Assembly: GCA_964016875.1 (NCBI GenBank)
Contig: OZ024736.1
Coordinates: forward strand, 36,984,707 to 37,048,706
Length of the DNA: 64,000 nucleotides
Reading direction: 5' to 3'
Source: Fallopia convolvulus
Lineage: Eukaryota; Streptophyta; Magnoliopsida; Caryophyllales; Polygonaceae
Positions 23,214 through 34,212 of the stretch are shown in pieces. The notes under the pieces are model-generated. The model was not told the DNA's origin. It saw nothing but the letters and a program-made list of their open reading frames with translations, and made no database searches. Position 1 is the stretch's first letter. Every line of letters begins with the position of its first letter. Position numbers and translations under genes: made by a program.

Positions 23214-23454
23214 CCTAAATATAATTTAATGTTTAGATAATTTTTTTTCTCTATATATTTACTAATAACTTTTTTCTTTTCTATTTTTTTAGGATTCATT
23301 AATTTATAATAGGATTTTAAAATTTTACCTATAAAGTTTCTAATAAATTGCACCAAAACAAGACAAAAAAAATAAAAGTACTTTAAAAAGACTTAAAATT
23401 ACTAATCGTTCGGTTCCTTTAAGATGTTCCAATTTTTACTTTTGATTGTCCCAA

Positions 23455-23551
23455 TTTATTATTCTCACTAACTCTAGGATTTTAAATTTATTATTCTCAC
23501 TAACTCTAGGATTTTAAAATTTATTATTCTCACTAACTCTAGGATTTTACA
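23455..23551. repeat. Three tandem copies of a 31-32 bp unit
   Basis: TTATTATTCTCACTAACTCT followed by AGGATTTTAAA occurs three times in a row with small differences at the joins. Non-coding. Confidence 0.75.
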
Positions 23552-23589
23552 ATTTCACTTATAAAGTTTCTGATAAATTTTACTTTTGA

Positions 23590-24164
23590 CTAGTTATACC
23601 CGTCGTACCATGTACGACTACGATTCGATATTTTATAGACATTATGAATATGATATTAATAAATAAATAAAAATATAATATAAACTTTAATATAAATAAT
23701 TTGTTGCTTATATAAATTATAATTTTTTAATCAAATATTATATTCTCCATATTTTATTACTTTTCATGTACGTAAATTTAGAGATTATCAAACATTTTAA
23801 TATATATATTAAATATTTTATTATCTATTTTTATTAATTTTAAAAAAATTAAATATTTATCTATAAAAAATCACTATATGTCTATAAATAAATTCATCAA
23901 AAGATATATGTTAAAAGATTTATATTTATTATAAAATATTTTATCTTTACTTGTAAATACTTGTATAAGGAAGTTTTCAAAAGATATTGTTATACTAAAT
24001 AGATATTTATTTGATGTTAAAGATAGATTTAAAAAATTAAAGAAGAATTTAATAGGAAAAGTTAAAATATTAGAAATAAAAATTAATTTTGAAAATATGA
24101 ATGAGGTAGGGTCAGAATCGTTCTGGTGGCTCGAAAAGAGACAACTTTAATATATAGTTATAGA
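23590..24164 (-). mobile_element. Non-autonomous Helitron, 575 bp
   Basis: On the minus strand it starts TCTATAACTATATATTAAAG, close to the 5' ends of plant Helitrons. It ends with a hairpin GTCGTAC-ATG-GTACGAC, then GGGTATAACTAG. The insertion lies exactly between host A and T on that strand, with no target duplication, as expected for a Helitron. The interior is AT-rich and non-coding. Sequence flanking the insertion resembles the nearby stretch at 23325-23360, which helps place the ends. Confidence 0.75.
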
Positions 24165-24554
24165 TTACACCAACACAAGACAAAAAAAAAAACTAACTAA
24201 CTAACACTGCTAAATACTAGTCCAGTCCAATCTCACTATATGTTGTGCATCTTTAGGGGTTACTAGAAGTAATGAGGGGGTCAATTTTTTTAATTAAATA
24301 TAGTGAAATTATAACTTAGAATAAGAACATAAAAATTACTTAAGTAAAAGATATAAAGTAGTAAAGAAAAAAGTATTCTAAAGTAGATGTCTTGTAAAGG
24401 TGATTTGCATATGTCTAATTTTCAAAAATTGATAATTTTTTTGATTTGATGTCCTATTGGAGCGTATAAAATATCAAATCAAAACTATCGACAAAAAAAA
24501 CTTATATACTTTAAAAAATTGGATTGTGGGAGGCATGGTTCCTTCCGACCCTTG
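24165..24554. other. AT-rich spacer, no gene seen
   Basis: No open frame or repeat recognised. Confidence 0.3.
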
Positions 24555-24731
24555 ATAGCTTGCATTTAGGTAGTGATTAGGATGCATATTTATGTTTATT
24601 TTGCATGTGTTTTAGTTTAGTTTAGGGTTGTTCTTAGTTTTTTAGGTTTTCTAGGAAATTCGGATTTTGCACTTGTTTTGTTTGGTTTTACAGATCTTTA
24701 GGTAAGCAAGCGTGGACGGGAAGGGGGGGGG

Positions 24732-24771
<40 letters not shown>

Positions 24772-25270
24772 GGAGAATTCCGTAAGTCTTGGCACCTCAT
24801 ATTTGATCTTCCCCGATTGATGACCAAAACGACCTCCAATTGAGCTAAAATTTTAAAGTGGTGTTCCTACCATTCTAAACTTCTCATCCGACGGTTGGAT
24901 TGTTGTTTTGAGCCTCCCAAGTCGAGTTTAATTGAGTTTCCCTTTTCGCTTGTTCTCTTGAATGCAATCCACTTTCTAAGGTGAAGATCTATGTTGTCGT
25001 GAACCAAGGTTGAACCTTGATGAACTTGTAACCCTCTAGTGTTATCTAGATAAGGCGTGCCCACTTGTAATACTATTGATAGCGGAAGTTTTGATGCCTA
25101 CAATTGGATACAAAGGTCTTGTAGTTTTCTCATTATAAGGTTTCCACATAAAAATCCTTGTGTGCTTTGTTATTCATTTTGGTATCTTGTCTGAGTTGAT
25201 TGTTGCTTGTTTGTTGAGTAATTTCTTGGTAAAGCACTTGATTCATCAATGATCCTTATTTTCACACCAC
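24555..25270 (+). repeat. Probable 5' LTR of Copia element D (left end not fixed)
   Basis: This stretch lies directly upstream of a tRNA-Met-type primer-binding site and should therefore be the 5' LTR. Its left end is uncertain because no matching 3' LTR exists in the window. It includes a G-run plus (GA)n microsatellite at 24723-24768. Confidence 0.4.
24723..24768. repeat. Poly(G)/(GA)n microsatellite
   Basis: Twelve Gs are followed by about 17 AG units. Confidence 0.9.
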
Positions 25271-25274
25271 AAAC

Positions 25275-25286
25275 TGGTATTTGAGC
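25275..25286 (+). promoter_or_regulatory. Primer-binding site of element D
   Basis: TGGTATTTGAGC matches the Copia initiator tRNA-Met site TGGTATCAGAGC at 10 of 12 positions. It sits directly before the gag ATG. Confidence 0.6.
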
Positions 25287-26080
25287 ATGACTTTGATGGA
25301 AGAGAAAGTTGGTTTTCAGGGAATGATTGTGTTCAACTCTGATAACTACTCAGATTGGAATATTACGATGGAGTATATCTTGTTTGTGAAAGATCTGTAT
25401 GATCTAGCCTTGAATAAAGATACACCGAGTAAAGTAATTGAATCTGAATGGAAGCTTTTGAACATAAAAGTTTTTGCTACGATCAGACAATATGTTGATA
25501 TAAGCATACTTCAACATGTGGCCAATCACATGAATGTGTATGAGATTTGGCATAAGCTAGCTGATATGTATGAGCGCAAAAATGCTTTAAACAAGGCATC
25601 ATTGATAAGACAACTTGTGAGGTTGAAGTATAAGGATGGCGAAAGCATTGTTGTTCACATGAGCATATTCATGGTCTTGGTAAATCAATTGAACTCAACT
25701 AAGATGAAGCTTGATGATGAGTTGTAAGCCTTGTTGCTACTTTCCACATTACGAGATAGTTGGGAAACTCTAGTTCTATCACTAAGTAATTCTTCCTCGG
25801 AGGGCAAGCTATCTTTAGAAGAGGTAAAAATAAGTCTTTTGAATGAAGAGATAAGAAGAAAGGATATAGGATCTTCCTCACAGTCTCAGTCAAAAGCTAA
25901 TACGGCACAAGACTCCAACAAAAAAAAATAGAGAAAGGACTAAGCAAAAAGGTTATCAAGATTAAGACAAATCTAAAGGGAGATCAAAGTCCAAAGGCAA
26001 ATTCATTTGCTATTATTGTGAGAAGTCAGGGGTACGTTCAAAAGGATTGTCGAAAGTTCAAGAGGGACAAAGGCAAAGAA
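25287..26080 (+). pseudogene. Copia element D gag (Tork-like), broken
   Basis: Starts at ATG 25287 (MTLMEEKVGFQGMIVFNSDN). A Copia gag-polypeptide domain follows (YEIWHKLADMYERKNALNKA, LIRQLVRLKYKDGESI). A TAA at 25725-25727 interrupts the frame where DDEL should run on. The remainder (LLLLSTLRDSWETLVLSLS) continues in frame after it. The zinc knuckle CYYCEKSG...DCRKFKR near 25998-26060 carries an inserted base. Non-functional. Confidence 0.75.
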
Positions 26081-26204
26081 AAAGGTGAAAAGACGGAGAT
26101 TTCAAAAAAGTCCACATAGGAGAAAGATACCACTGCTATTGTAACCAGTGAAGATGAGTTATTTCTTATTAGTGATCAAGGTTGCTTGAACCAAGGTAGT
26201 GATG

Positions 26205-28054
26205 AGTGCACTTGGGTGATTGATTCTAGCACATCATATCACTTGACTCCACATAGAGAGTACTTCTCGTCTTATACTTTTGGTGACTACTGTTATGTTA
26301 GGATGGGAAATGATGGCTCGTTCAAGGTTGTTGGCATAGGCAGTATTGCTTGATGACATCTAAAGTTTGTATGGTAATGTCGAGAGATGTTTGTCATATT
26401 CTTGGTGTTAGGCTAAATCTAATATCTATTGGTAGGCTTGATGATGAGGGCTACCACAATGGCAATAAAAGTGGTAAATGGAAAGTCTCCAAGGGAACCT
26501 TGATTGTTGCTTGTGCTTAGAAACACAATTCCTTATATATGATGCAATCCAAGGTTCATAGAGATGAAGCCAGTGTGGGCGCCGACTTAACTCGGGAAAA
26601 CGAGCGAGAGAGGGTTGCAAATGCCAACGTAGAAAGGAATCCTCCTTGACATAAAAGGGAGCCTCTTTGACGAAAAATATATTAACTCTAACATTGTGTT
26701 GATTGCTAATTAGAAAGCAAAATAGGACATCCTTTCATTCTCCCCCTTCATCTAGGAAAAGACATGCCTTAGAGTTTTTTCATACTGATGTTTGTTCTAT
26801 GGATGCTAAGTCATAGTGACACACAATATTTTATCACTTTTATTGATGATTATTCTTCAAAATTGTGGGCTTTCTTGTTGAAAAGAAAAGACCAATTACT
26901 GTCGATTTTCAAGGAGTTCCATAATAGAGTTGAGAGAGAATCTGGTAGAAAGCTCAAGTGTATAAGATCGGATAATGGTGGAGAGTACAATGGTCCTTTT
27001 GAAGAGTATTGCAAGAGTCATGGAATTAGGCTTGAGATAGTGTCGAAGACTCCTTAGTTGAATGGTCTTGTAAAGAGGATGAACAGAACCATAACAGAGA
27101 GAGTGAGAAGCATGTTATCACATGCTAAGCTGCCAATGTCCTACTAGACAAAGGCAATGTTGAATGTTGTGTATCTCATCAAATGTTCTCCTTCAGTTCC
27201 TCTTTAAGGTGATGCACGATTGAAGGTTTGGACAAGAAGAGAGGTTTCTTACAAGCATTTGAGAGTTTTTGGGTGTTTGGCATATTTCACATCGCTAGAG
27301 ATCAGAGATCCAAGCTTGATAGCAAGACAAAGCCATGCATCTTCCTAGGGTACTCAGAGGATGAGTTTGGGTACAAATTAAAGGATCTTACAAATAAGAA
27401 AGTTGTCAAAAGTAAAGATATGGTCTTCATGGAAGACAACACCATTGAGGAGTGGAAGAAGCCAAGAACGTCGCTCTCAACTAATTCCCCTAACAACGTT
27501 CCCATTTTCTCGATGTTGTACACAAAACTACTATTCAAAATCAATAGAAAAATGTGCATGAAGATGGTGATTCTGATAATATTCGTGATGCTGATCCACC
27601 ACACGAGCCGCCAGAAAATGATGAAACTCAACTAAAAGAGCCCTTAAAACAACCAATTGTTGAGTTAAGGAGATCCACCAAAGAAATAAAACCTTCCTCA
27701 AGGAATCCATTTATTGAATATGTGTTGTTGAATGATGAAGGGGGACCAGAGAGCTATGAGGAATCTATAACAGATTTGCACAAGGAGTGGAACAATATCA
27801 TGCAAGATGAGATGAATTCTTTGTGGGAAAACCACACCTATGACTTGGTGAAGTTGACAAAAGGCAAGAGAGCCTTAAAGAACAAATGGGCCTTCAAGTT
27901 GAAGACTGGAGAAGTTGGAACACCACCCAGATACAAAGCCAAAGTTGTTGTGAAGGGCTTCCATCAGAACAAGGGTGTCAACTTTGACGAGAATTTCTCT
28001 CCAGTTGTAAGGTTGCATCAGAACCCGAGTAAGGTCGCATCAGAAGCATTGTAG
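26205..28054 (+). pseudogene. Copia element D pol (protease, integrase, start of RT), broken
   Basis: Protease: CTWVIDSSTSYHLTPHREYF, with DSG changed to DSS. The integrase core at 26788-27057 has FITFIDDYSSKLWAF and IRSDNGGEYNGPFEEYC, then a stop. Frames continue through MNRTITERVRSML with further stops. At 27554-28054 comes the linker and the beginning of RT (LVKLTKGKRALKNKWAFKLK, RYKAKVVVKGFHQ, NFDENFSPVVRL). RT is cut off there, at the join to element E. Many stops and shifts make it inactive. Confidence 0.75.
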
Positions 28055-28055
28055 T

Positions 28056-30251
28056 TGTGTTGTGACTTTGACTGATAATTGTTGCATTTTACAAGATCGT
28101 ACTTCAATGAGGCTAATTGGAGCGGGCAAGGAGCGAAACGGAGTTTACTGGCTTCGTGTGGTGGCGCCTACAACTTACACTTCATGGTTAAAGGTCGATG
28201 GACCTGCCCTTTGGCATTCCCGTTTTGGACACCCGTCTTTATCTGCTCTTAAATATTTACCTAATATTATAATAAATGGTCCCCTAGACACTTTGCTAGT
28301 TGTTATAGGGCAAAAGAGACTCATTATGCTTTTCCCTGTTAGTAACTCACATGCTTTAGACATTTTTTATTTAGTTCATTGTGACATTTGGGGTCCTTAT
28401 CAAACTCCTACTGTTTCCAATGCTCGTTATTTTTACTCATGTTGATGATTATTCTAGGGGTATTTGGATATTTTTGATAAAAAAATAAAAGTGAGGTTGC
28501 TTCTCTTATCAAAAAATTTTGTTCCATGGTTAAGCGACAATTTGAAAAAGATGTTAAGCGATTTAGAAGTGAAAATGATACAGAAGTTATATGTCTACGA
28601 CCGTTCTTTGATAAACATGGTATTATTTTTGAAGCATCTTGTGTTGGGAATCCCCAACAAAATGGTAGGATAGAACGAAAAAATCATCATATTTTAAATG
28701 TCATTCATGCTCTTCGCTTCCATGCCAATCTTCCTTTGAAATTTTGGGGCGGTTGTAGAGATTGAAATTTTGGGAGGCTATGAAAGATGAGATTAATGCC
28801 TTAGAGCGGAATGGTACTTGGACACTTACTACTCTTTCGATAGGGAAGAAACCCATTGGTTGCAAGTGGGTGTTCAAAGTCAAGTATAAGTTAGATGGTT
28901 CCATTGAGTGCTATAAAGCACACTTGGTTGTCCTTGAACACAATCAAAATTTAGGGATTGGTTATAATGAAACATTCACACCAATTGCGAAAATGGTCTC
29001 TATACGGACTTTTTTAGTTGTTATTGTTGCTCGTGATTAGGAAGTCCATCGGATGGATGTTCATAATGCCTTTCTACATGGTCATCTTAATGAGGAGGTG
29101 TATATGAGACCTCCACCTGGTTTTTTTGGTTCTAGTGTTGGACGGGTTTGCAAGCTTAACCGTTCCTTGTATGGTCTCCGATAGGCTCTACGGAACTAGT
29201 TTTCTAAGCTCACATCTGCTTTCTGTAATTGGCTTTTTCCAGTCTTTGGCGTATTACTCTCTCTTTTCTTACTCTAGATCAGGAGTTTGTCGTCATGTCT
29301 GATTTGTTGATGATCTGATTATTGTTGTCAGTAATTCCGTTGCCATCACTAGATTCAAAGGCCAACTCAGTTCTTGTTTTCAAATAAAAGATCTAGGTCC
29401 TTTGAAGTATTTATGGGCATTGAGATTTCATGTTCGTCTGATGGTTTGTTTCTTTGTAAACCCAAGTACACTTTGGATATTTTCTATGAGGTTGGTCTTT
29501 TTGCAAGCATGCCTTGTAATTTCCCCATGGAGCGGAATCACAATTTGGCAATGTCTCGCACACCATTGTTTGCTAAGCCTGATCAATATAGGTGTCTCAT
29601 AGGTCGCCTTATTTATTTGACCATCCCTTGACCTAAGACTTGTTATGTAGTTCATACTTTAGCTCAGTTTATGCAAAGTCCTACTATTGAGCATTGGGAT
29701 GCTGCCACTCGTGTTTTACAGTATCTTAAGAGTCACCCAGGCCAAGGGATTTTGTTGCCTCGATATTCTAGCCTGGAACTGACTACTTTCCGTGACTCTA
29801 ATTATGCGAGTTGTCCTTGACACATTGGTTATTATGTTCAGCTTGGATCATCTCCTGTTTCAACCAAAAGATTGTTTCACGATCATCTATAGAGGCCGAG
29901 TATCAGTCCATGGTGGCTGGTTGTTTTGAGTTGTTATGGTTACAGTCATTTCTATTGTCTCTTGGTATTCATCTTACCTCTCCTATGAGGCTATTTTGTG
30001 ATAGTCAAGCAGCATTGCACATTGCTTCCAATCGCATCATCTTTCATGAATGTACGAACAATAGCGAGGTTGACTGTCATTTCATTCGTGATTTGCTTCT
30101 CTCTGATGCTATTTATACTTCTCATATTCAGAATCATTCTCAGCCTGCAGACATTTTGTCCAAAGCTTTGGGAGCTCAACAATTTCGTTTTCTACTAAGC
30201 AATTGTTGGGCATTTGTGACCTTCATGCTCCAACTTGAGGGGGAGTATTAG
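28056..30251 (+). pseudogene. Copia element E pol (Ale/Retrofit-like), broken and 5'-truncated
   Basis: Begins inside pol, with the GAG-pre-integrase motif ALWHSRFGHPSLSALKYL at 28206. Integrase pieces follow (FRSENDTEV, NPQQNGRIERKNHHIL at 28640-28700). RT at 28762-29250 includes KKPIGCKWVFKVKY, HRMDVHNAFLHGHLNEEVYM and RSLYGLR. RNase H at 29760-30251 includes SRSSIEAEYQSM, CDSQAALHIASN and HFIRDLL. More than ten stops or shifts are present. It ends normally in a PPT. gag and protease are absent: the 5' end is fused to element D. Confidence 0.75.
30236..30246 (+). promoter_or_regulatory. Polypurine tract of element E
   Basis: TGAGGGGGAGT sits directly after pol and before the LTR-like sequence. 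This is the usual position and form in Ale-type Copia elements. Confidence 0.65.
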
Positions 30252-30395
30252 TGATATATATTAATCTTATATTGTATTATTTTTATAGAGGAAATATAAA
30301 AGCCTTGGGTCCAAGTTCTTGTAACCTTAGTATAAATATTTGTTTATGATTAGTTGAAAGTCAAAATTTCAGCCTCAGTTGTTTGCTAGTAACAG
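30247..30395 (+). repeat. Partial 3' LTR of element E
   Basis: TTAGTGATATATATTAATC and a TATAAATA box (about 30330) fit a short Ale-type LTR starting right after the PPT. The first bases are altered, and the right end is not certain. Confidence 0.45.
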
Positions 30396-31984
30396 AAGCA
30401 TATTAAAAAAATATAAGTACAATTCCTACCAAAAAAATGTAAGTACAATACTACAAGACGCATACAAGAAGACCTACAAGGAATGTGAAGCCTCAACAAA
30501 TTACTAACAAAAAACATACAAGGAAGGGTTTAGCATACAAGAAACATTAGTTGAAAGTATAAAAAAATCAAACAACCACACATAAGAAACTAGAGAAACG
30601 CTCTCTCCTCTCTCTAGAAAAACTAGAGAGATGAAGAGCAAGACCGAGAAGGTTGTTTTTGCCGAGAAGGCTTTGTTTATGTGCCGAGAAGGCTAGAAGA
30701 CATTTATTATGACAAGGCAAATCATATAAATCCCTTTGAATGCAATTGGAAAGTCACTCTTTATTTTGACTTAAGGCTGTGAAATTGTGTTGTTTGTTTT
30801 CGTCGATCTTTACGCTTGTTTAACCGACCCTTCTGTTCCGTTCGTTTACCCCGACCTTCTCTCTACAATTTTCTCGGTCTTCGGAGCTTGGTGTTGTATC
30901 TCTTGTAGTCACCGTTCAGTTTTTTTATCTGCTTTTCTTTAGATTTGACCTTTTGAAGGTAGTCTTTGTTTTTAAGCCATAACTCCTTTGGAATTGAAAA
31001 GGACGAACACCGTTTCCATGTTTGAATTTCTCTTTTCCAGATCTGTGTTGCACTGGATTGTTTGATGGACATAGTAAAAAAAAAGGAAATAGAAATTAAG
31101 ATGGTGTGCGTTTCTAGTACGCATTTATGATGATGTTTAGAGGGGTTGTAGAGGTTTTGTCCAGATATGAACAAACTATGGTAGTTGATTTCGCTATTAA
31201 TTTCCCATTTCAAGACCAGTTGAAGCTTGCTCAGATTGTGAGTTATTTGTTTGATGTGAAGATGATGTTAGAAAGTAATATGAATCTAAGAAGAGCTTGT
31301 TTACAAGTTCTTGTAGGTGTGCTTGTTTTGTGTATGTGGACTTCGCTCCACTTTTTTTGTGGTGTTTTGTTGTTTTGTTTTGTTGGTGGGCCTATGTGGC
31401 CTCTGGGATTTGTAGGCTTTTTGTTTGTGGGCTTTGTTTTCCTTTGTTTGGTGTTTGTTTGTTTTTCTCAGGTTTGGCCCAGTTAAAGTTTGTATGGCTT
31501 CGGAGTTTGGTTCTGAGATGGAGTGTGGTTTACTTGTGATTGGCGAGGTCGTTGGACTTTTTGAGGCTGCTAAAGACCCTTCATTGCGGTGGAGGCAACA
31601 TCAGTAGTCCACCTTTCTACATGAATTGTCCGTAATGACTCGAATGCTAGAGGCGTTTGTTTTTCTCTAGCCCCTCACTTACTCCATTACTCTTCTTATT
31701 CTAGTTCCGGTTCTTCGTCAGTTGTACTTTCTTTACGTTTTTGTTTTTTGTTCCAAACCTTCGAATCCACACTATCATTAGTGGTTGACCTAGTGAGTTG
31801 TTTTCCAATTGTGGTGGCTTATTCAAGATGGTACATCGTTGGTGAATGATGACTACTACTATCTTTCACATTGAGGACATTGATTTTGCTCTTTCTAGTT
31901 AAGATCTTTTTGTGCAGTATAAAAGATTTTTTAGGCAAATAGAGATTTTGATGGAGTTATTTAAGGGGTAAAATTATCTCCATA
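30396..31984. other. Unassigned repeat-like region
   Basis: Contains CTCTCTCCTCTCTCTAGAAA (about 30600) followed by repeated GCCGAGAAGGCT words, then T- and G-rich open stretches (31127-31607). One of these is a plus frame ending GLFEAAKDPSLRWRQHQ at 31605. The composition is like the 5' and ORF1 part of a decayed plant LINE, but no diagnostic motif was found, so it is left unassigned. Confidence 0.3.
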
Positions 31985-32683
31985 ATATATTAGGGAATAT
32001 TCAATTAATAAAAACATGGAGGGGTATATTAATAAAAAGGGTTAATACTAGGAAAAGGAAAACAAATGCAGTTTGGAATATACCATCAGCTCATTGGTAT
32101 AAATTAAATTTTGATGCTTCTAAACATACTAATTCTAACACTTACATAAGTTTTATTATTAGAAATAGTACTAGTGCTATCTCAAGTATTGATTGAAGAA
32201 AAATAAATCATATTTCAGTTATTCAGACAGAAACTATTGTTATGATTGAAGGAATTAAAGAAGCTCTATCACTCAAAATTTCACATTTGATAATAGAAGG
32301 AGATAATTTAATGCTTATTAATTTTTTAAGAAACATTTGGAAAATCCCGTGGGAAATAAAATTTTTGGTTCAAGAAATTAGATCTTTGGTTGGTGGTTTC
32401 AAGAGGTGGTTTTTTTCATTGTTTTAGGAATGTAATGCGACGGCAGATTTCCTTGCAAGAAGACATGTCAATATTGGACATTGTCGTCAAGCGCTTGAAG
32501 ATTCAAGTTCACTTTCAATTCATTGTACGTCTTTGTAATTCTAGGAATTTTCTTTTTTGTTATCCTCTGTTGTTGCATTTCTTAAAAATCATCCGTTGTG
32601 ATGATTTAGGTTGGCCTTGTTCTTTTAAGGTAGCCTAATATTTGCCTTGTAATGAGCTGGTAGCTCATTGTATCAAAAAAAAA
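31985..32683 (+). mobile_element. LINE remnant: RNase H (RVT_3-type) end with poly(A)
   Basis: The frame WYKLNFDASKHTNSNTYISF holds the first Asp of the plant-LINE RNase H. It is followed by QTETIVMIEGIKEAL (the Glu) and IEGDNLMLINFLR (the second Asp). An ECNATADFLARRH motif near 32430-32475 is reached after one frame change. A stop near 32196 and the shifts show decay. The copy ends in a nine-A tail (32675-32683), so it is a 5'-truncated LINE. Confidence 0.65.
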
Positions 32684-32739
32684 GTATGAAAATGGTATAC
32701 AAAATTAAATCCCTCAAAAGTAATTTACCATAAAAATAT

Positions 32740-32978
32740 AATAATTATATATATAAATTTGACCTTGTTCATGAGCATATGATTGAGTTTGTTCATAAAC
32801 ATATTAATGAGCTTGCTCATAAACAAACGAGCAAGATTTTCATGTGCTCATGTTCAACTCATTTATCTTTCAAGTTGTTTAGGCTTGGCTCATTTACAAA
32901 TTGAGTCGAAAACTAATGAGTTTTAACCGGGCCAAATATCAAGTTTCTCGTGAACGACTCGGTTCAATTACAACCCTA
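32740..32978 (-). mobile_element. Degraded hAT-like MITE, GAGC-rich family
   Basis: GCTC/GAGC-rich sequence in the reverse orientation of the copy at 16181-16723. It ends TTACAACCCTA (the TIR). The left end is not defined. Confidence 0.45.
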
Positions 32979-33058
32979 CTTGCGAGTGACCTAGCTATCT
33001 AAGCTAACAACTCGATTCATTTATAACCCTACTTACGAGTGACCTAGCTATCTAAGCT
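32974..33058. repeat. Tandem duplication, 32-bp units 53 bp apart
   Basis: CCCTACTTGCGAGTGACC... recurs almost exactly from 33027 (one base differs). Each copy is preceded by a hAT-like TIR end (TTACAA or TTATAA before CCCTA), so the MITE end and its flank were duplicated together. Confidence 0.6.
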
Positions 33059-33167
33059 CTTGTCTTCATAAGGCGAGCTCATTCCATACTCTTTTGCCGC
33101 TGCAAAAGACGGAATGAAATGAGAGGAAAAAGCGAGAAAGAGAGAGTCGGAGTTGGAGTTAACAGTG

Positions 33168-33275
33168 ATGAAGACGATGGCACCGATTAAAGCTCGTGGA
33201 GATTCGTGGTTACTTTCCTTCAAAGCTTTCCCTCAAATTAAAGTTTCAACAACCTTTAGTAGGCCAAAACCCTAA
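33168..33275 (+). other. Small open frame, 35 codons, possible exon fragment
   Basis: The frame starts MKTMAPIKARGDSWLLSF and ends at TAA. It is rich in Lys, Ser and Phe, with no acidic residues apart from one Asp, which resembles an organelle-targeting N-terminus. No family was recognised and no donor site is evident. Its place beside other gene pieces suggests a fragment. Confidence 0.25.
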
Positions 33276-33914
33276 TCGATCTACACCATTCCTTACAATT
33301 TTACTATTCTCCATTTTTGTTCCTTCGACTGGTTTTGTTCATGTTAGATTTGCCATTTTGAAACCATTCCTTGAAACTCTAAACCTAGTGGATTTGGGTG
33401 AGTCTCCCCAAACTAAGATCATGTAGACCAGAAGGAGTCGAACCGCATCAATAATTTTTGTGTCTTTTCACTTTATGTTTTCTTTACTTTCTTCGTTACG
33501 AATTGACCAACCGATCTTGGATCATTAGATGTGTTGACGAATCTTTTTTATAAGTTTGAAGATGGAGAGATGAAGAAGATAGTTTAGGAAATAGAATTTT
33601 CAGGATAAAAAATGAATAAAAAAAACTTGACTAAAAACATGGGTTTGGGTTTAGTTTAGTGTGCACACCCTAAATCACAAATGACCTAGTCTGTTTATTT
33701 TATTTTAATATCCAACCTCTCATAATGATTCACGCCGTTTTATAATTCTAGGTTGATTCATATGGTCAATTCCAACATATATTAATTATTAATTAAATTA
33801 ATTCAACTAATTAAAAATATAAATGCACCTCAATTCCCTTAGGAACAACAGTACAGGGTTTTGACAATACGCTTTTTTAATAATATTGAACTAATTCTTT
33901 TTTTTCTTTCTAAA

Positions 33915-33942
33915 TATTATTATTATTATTATTATTATTATA
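33915..33942. repeat. (ATT)n microsatellite
   Basis: About nine ATT units. Confidence 0.9.
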
Positions 33943-33959
33943 AATTACATAAAGTTGGA

Positions 33960-34212
33960 CGAAAGCCTAGAAACAAGTTGGGCCCCACACCCTTTTGAAT
34001 GTCCCTTCTGCCCTCCTCTATCTCGTTCGATCTTTGTCTTTCCCATCTCTTGTTCCATCCCTCACGCAAGCACTCTCACCTTTCATCTCATCTTTTCCCA
34101 CCACAAAATACACCGCCGGCAACACCACCTTCCGCCTCTAGTCGCACCATCTAGGTCTCTTCCCTCCTTGCTTTCCTATTTTAGTGGTGGTGGAGCGTTG
34201 CACCTAAATAAG
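33960..34212 (+). other. Leader-exon-like sequence ending in a strong donor site
   Basis: A pyrimidine-rich, AT-poor block ends AATAAG|GTAAGATTTT, a strong plant donor, and T-rich intron-like DNA follows for 2.2 kb. The next recognisable coding piece on this strand that could follow it is the delta-COP start at 36408. There the start codon is missing and would have to come from this exon. No ATG is at its end, so any such gene is broken. Confidence 0.3.

Noticed and set aside
23367..24164. CRISPR-like or satellite array near 23.4-23.6 kb
   Set aside because: Only three tandem copies of a 31-32 bp unit with no spacers. It is a small tandem repeat in a plant genome.
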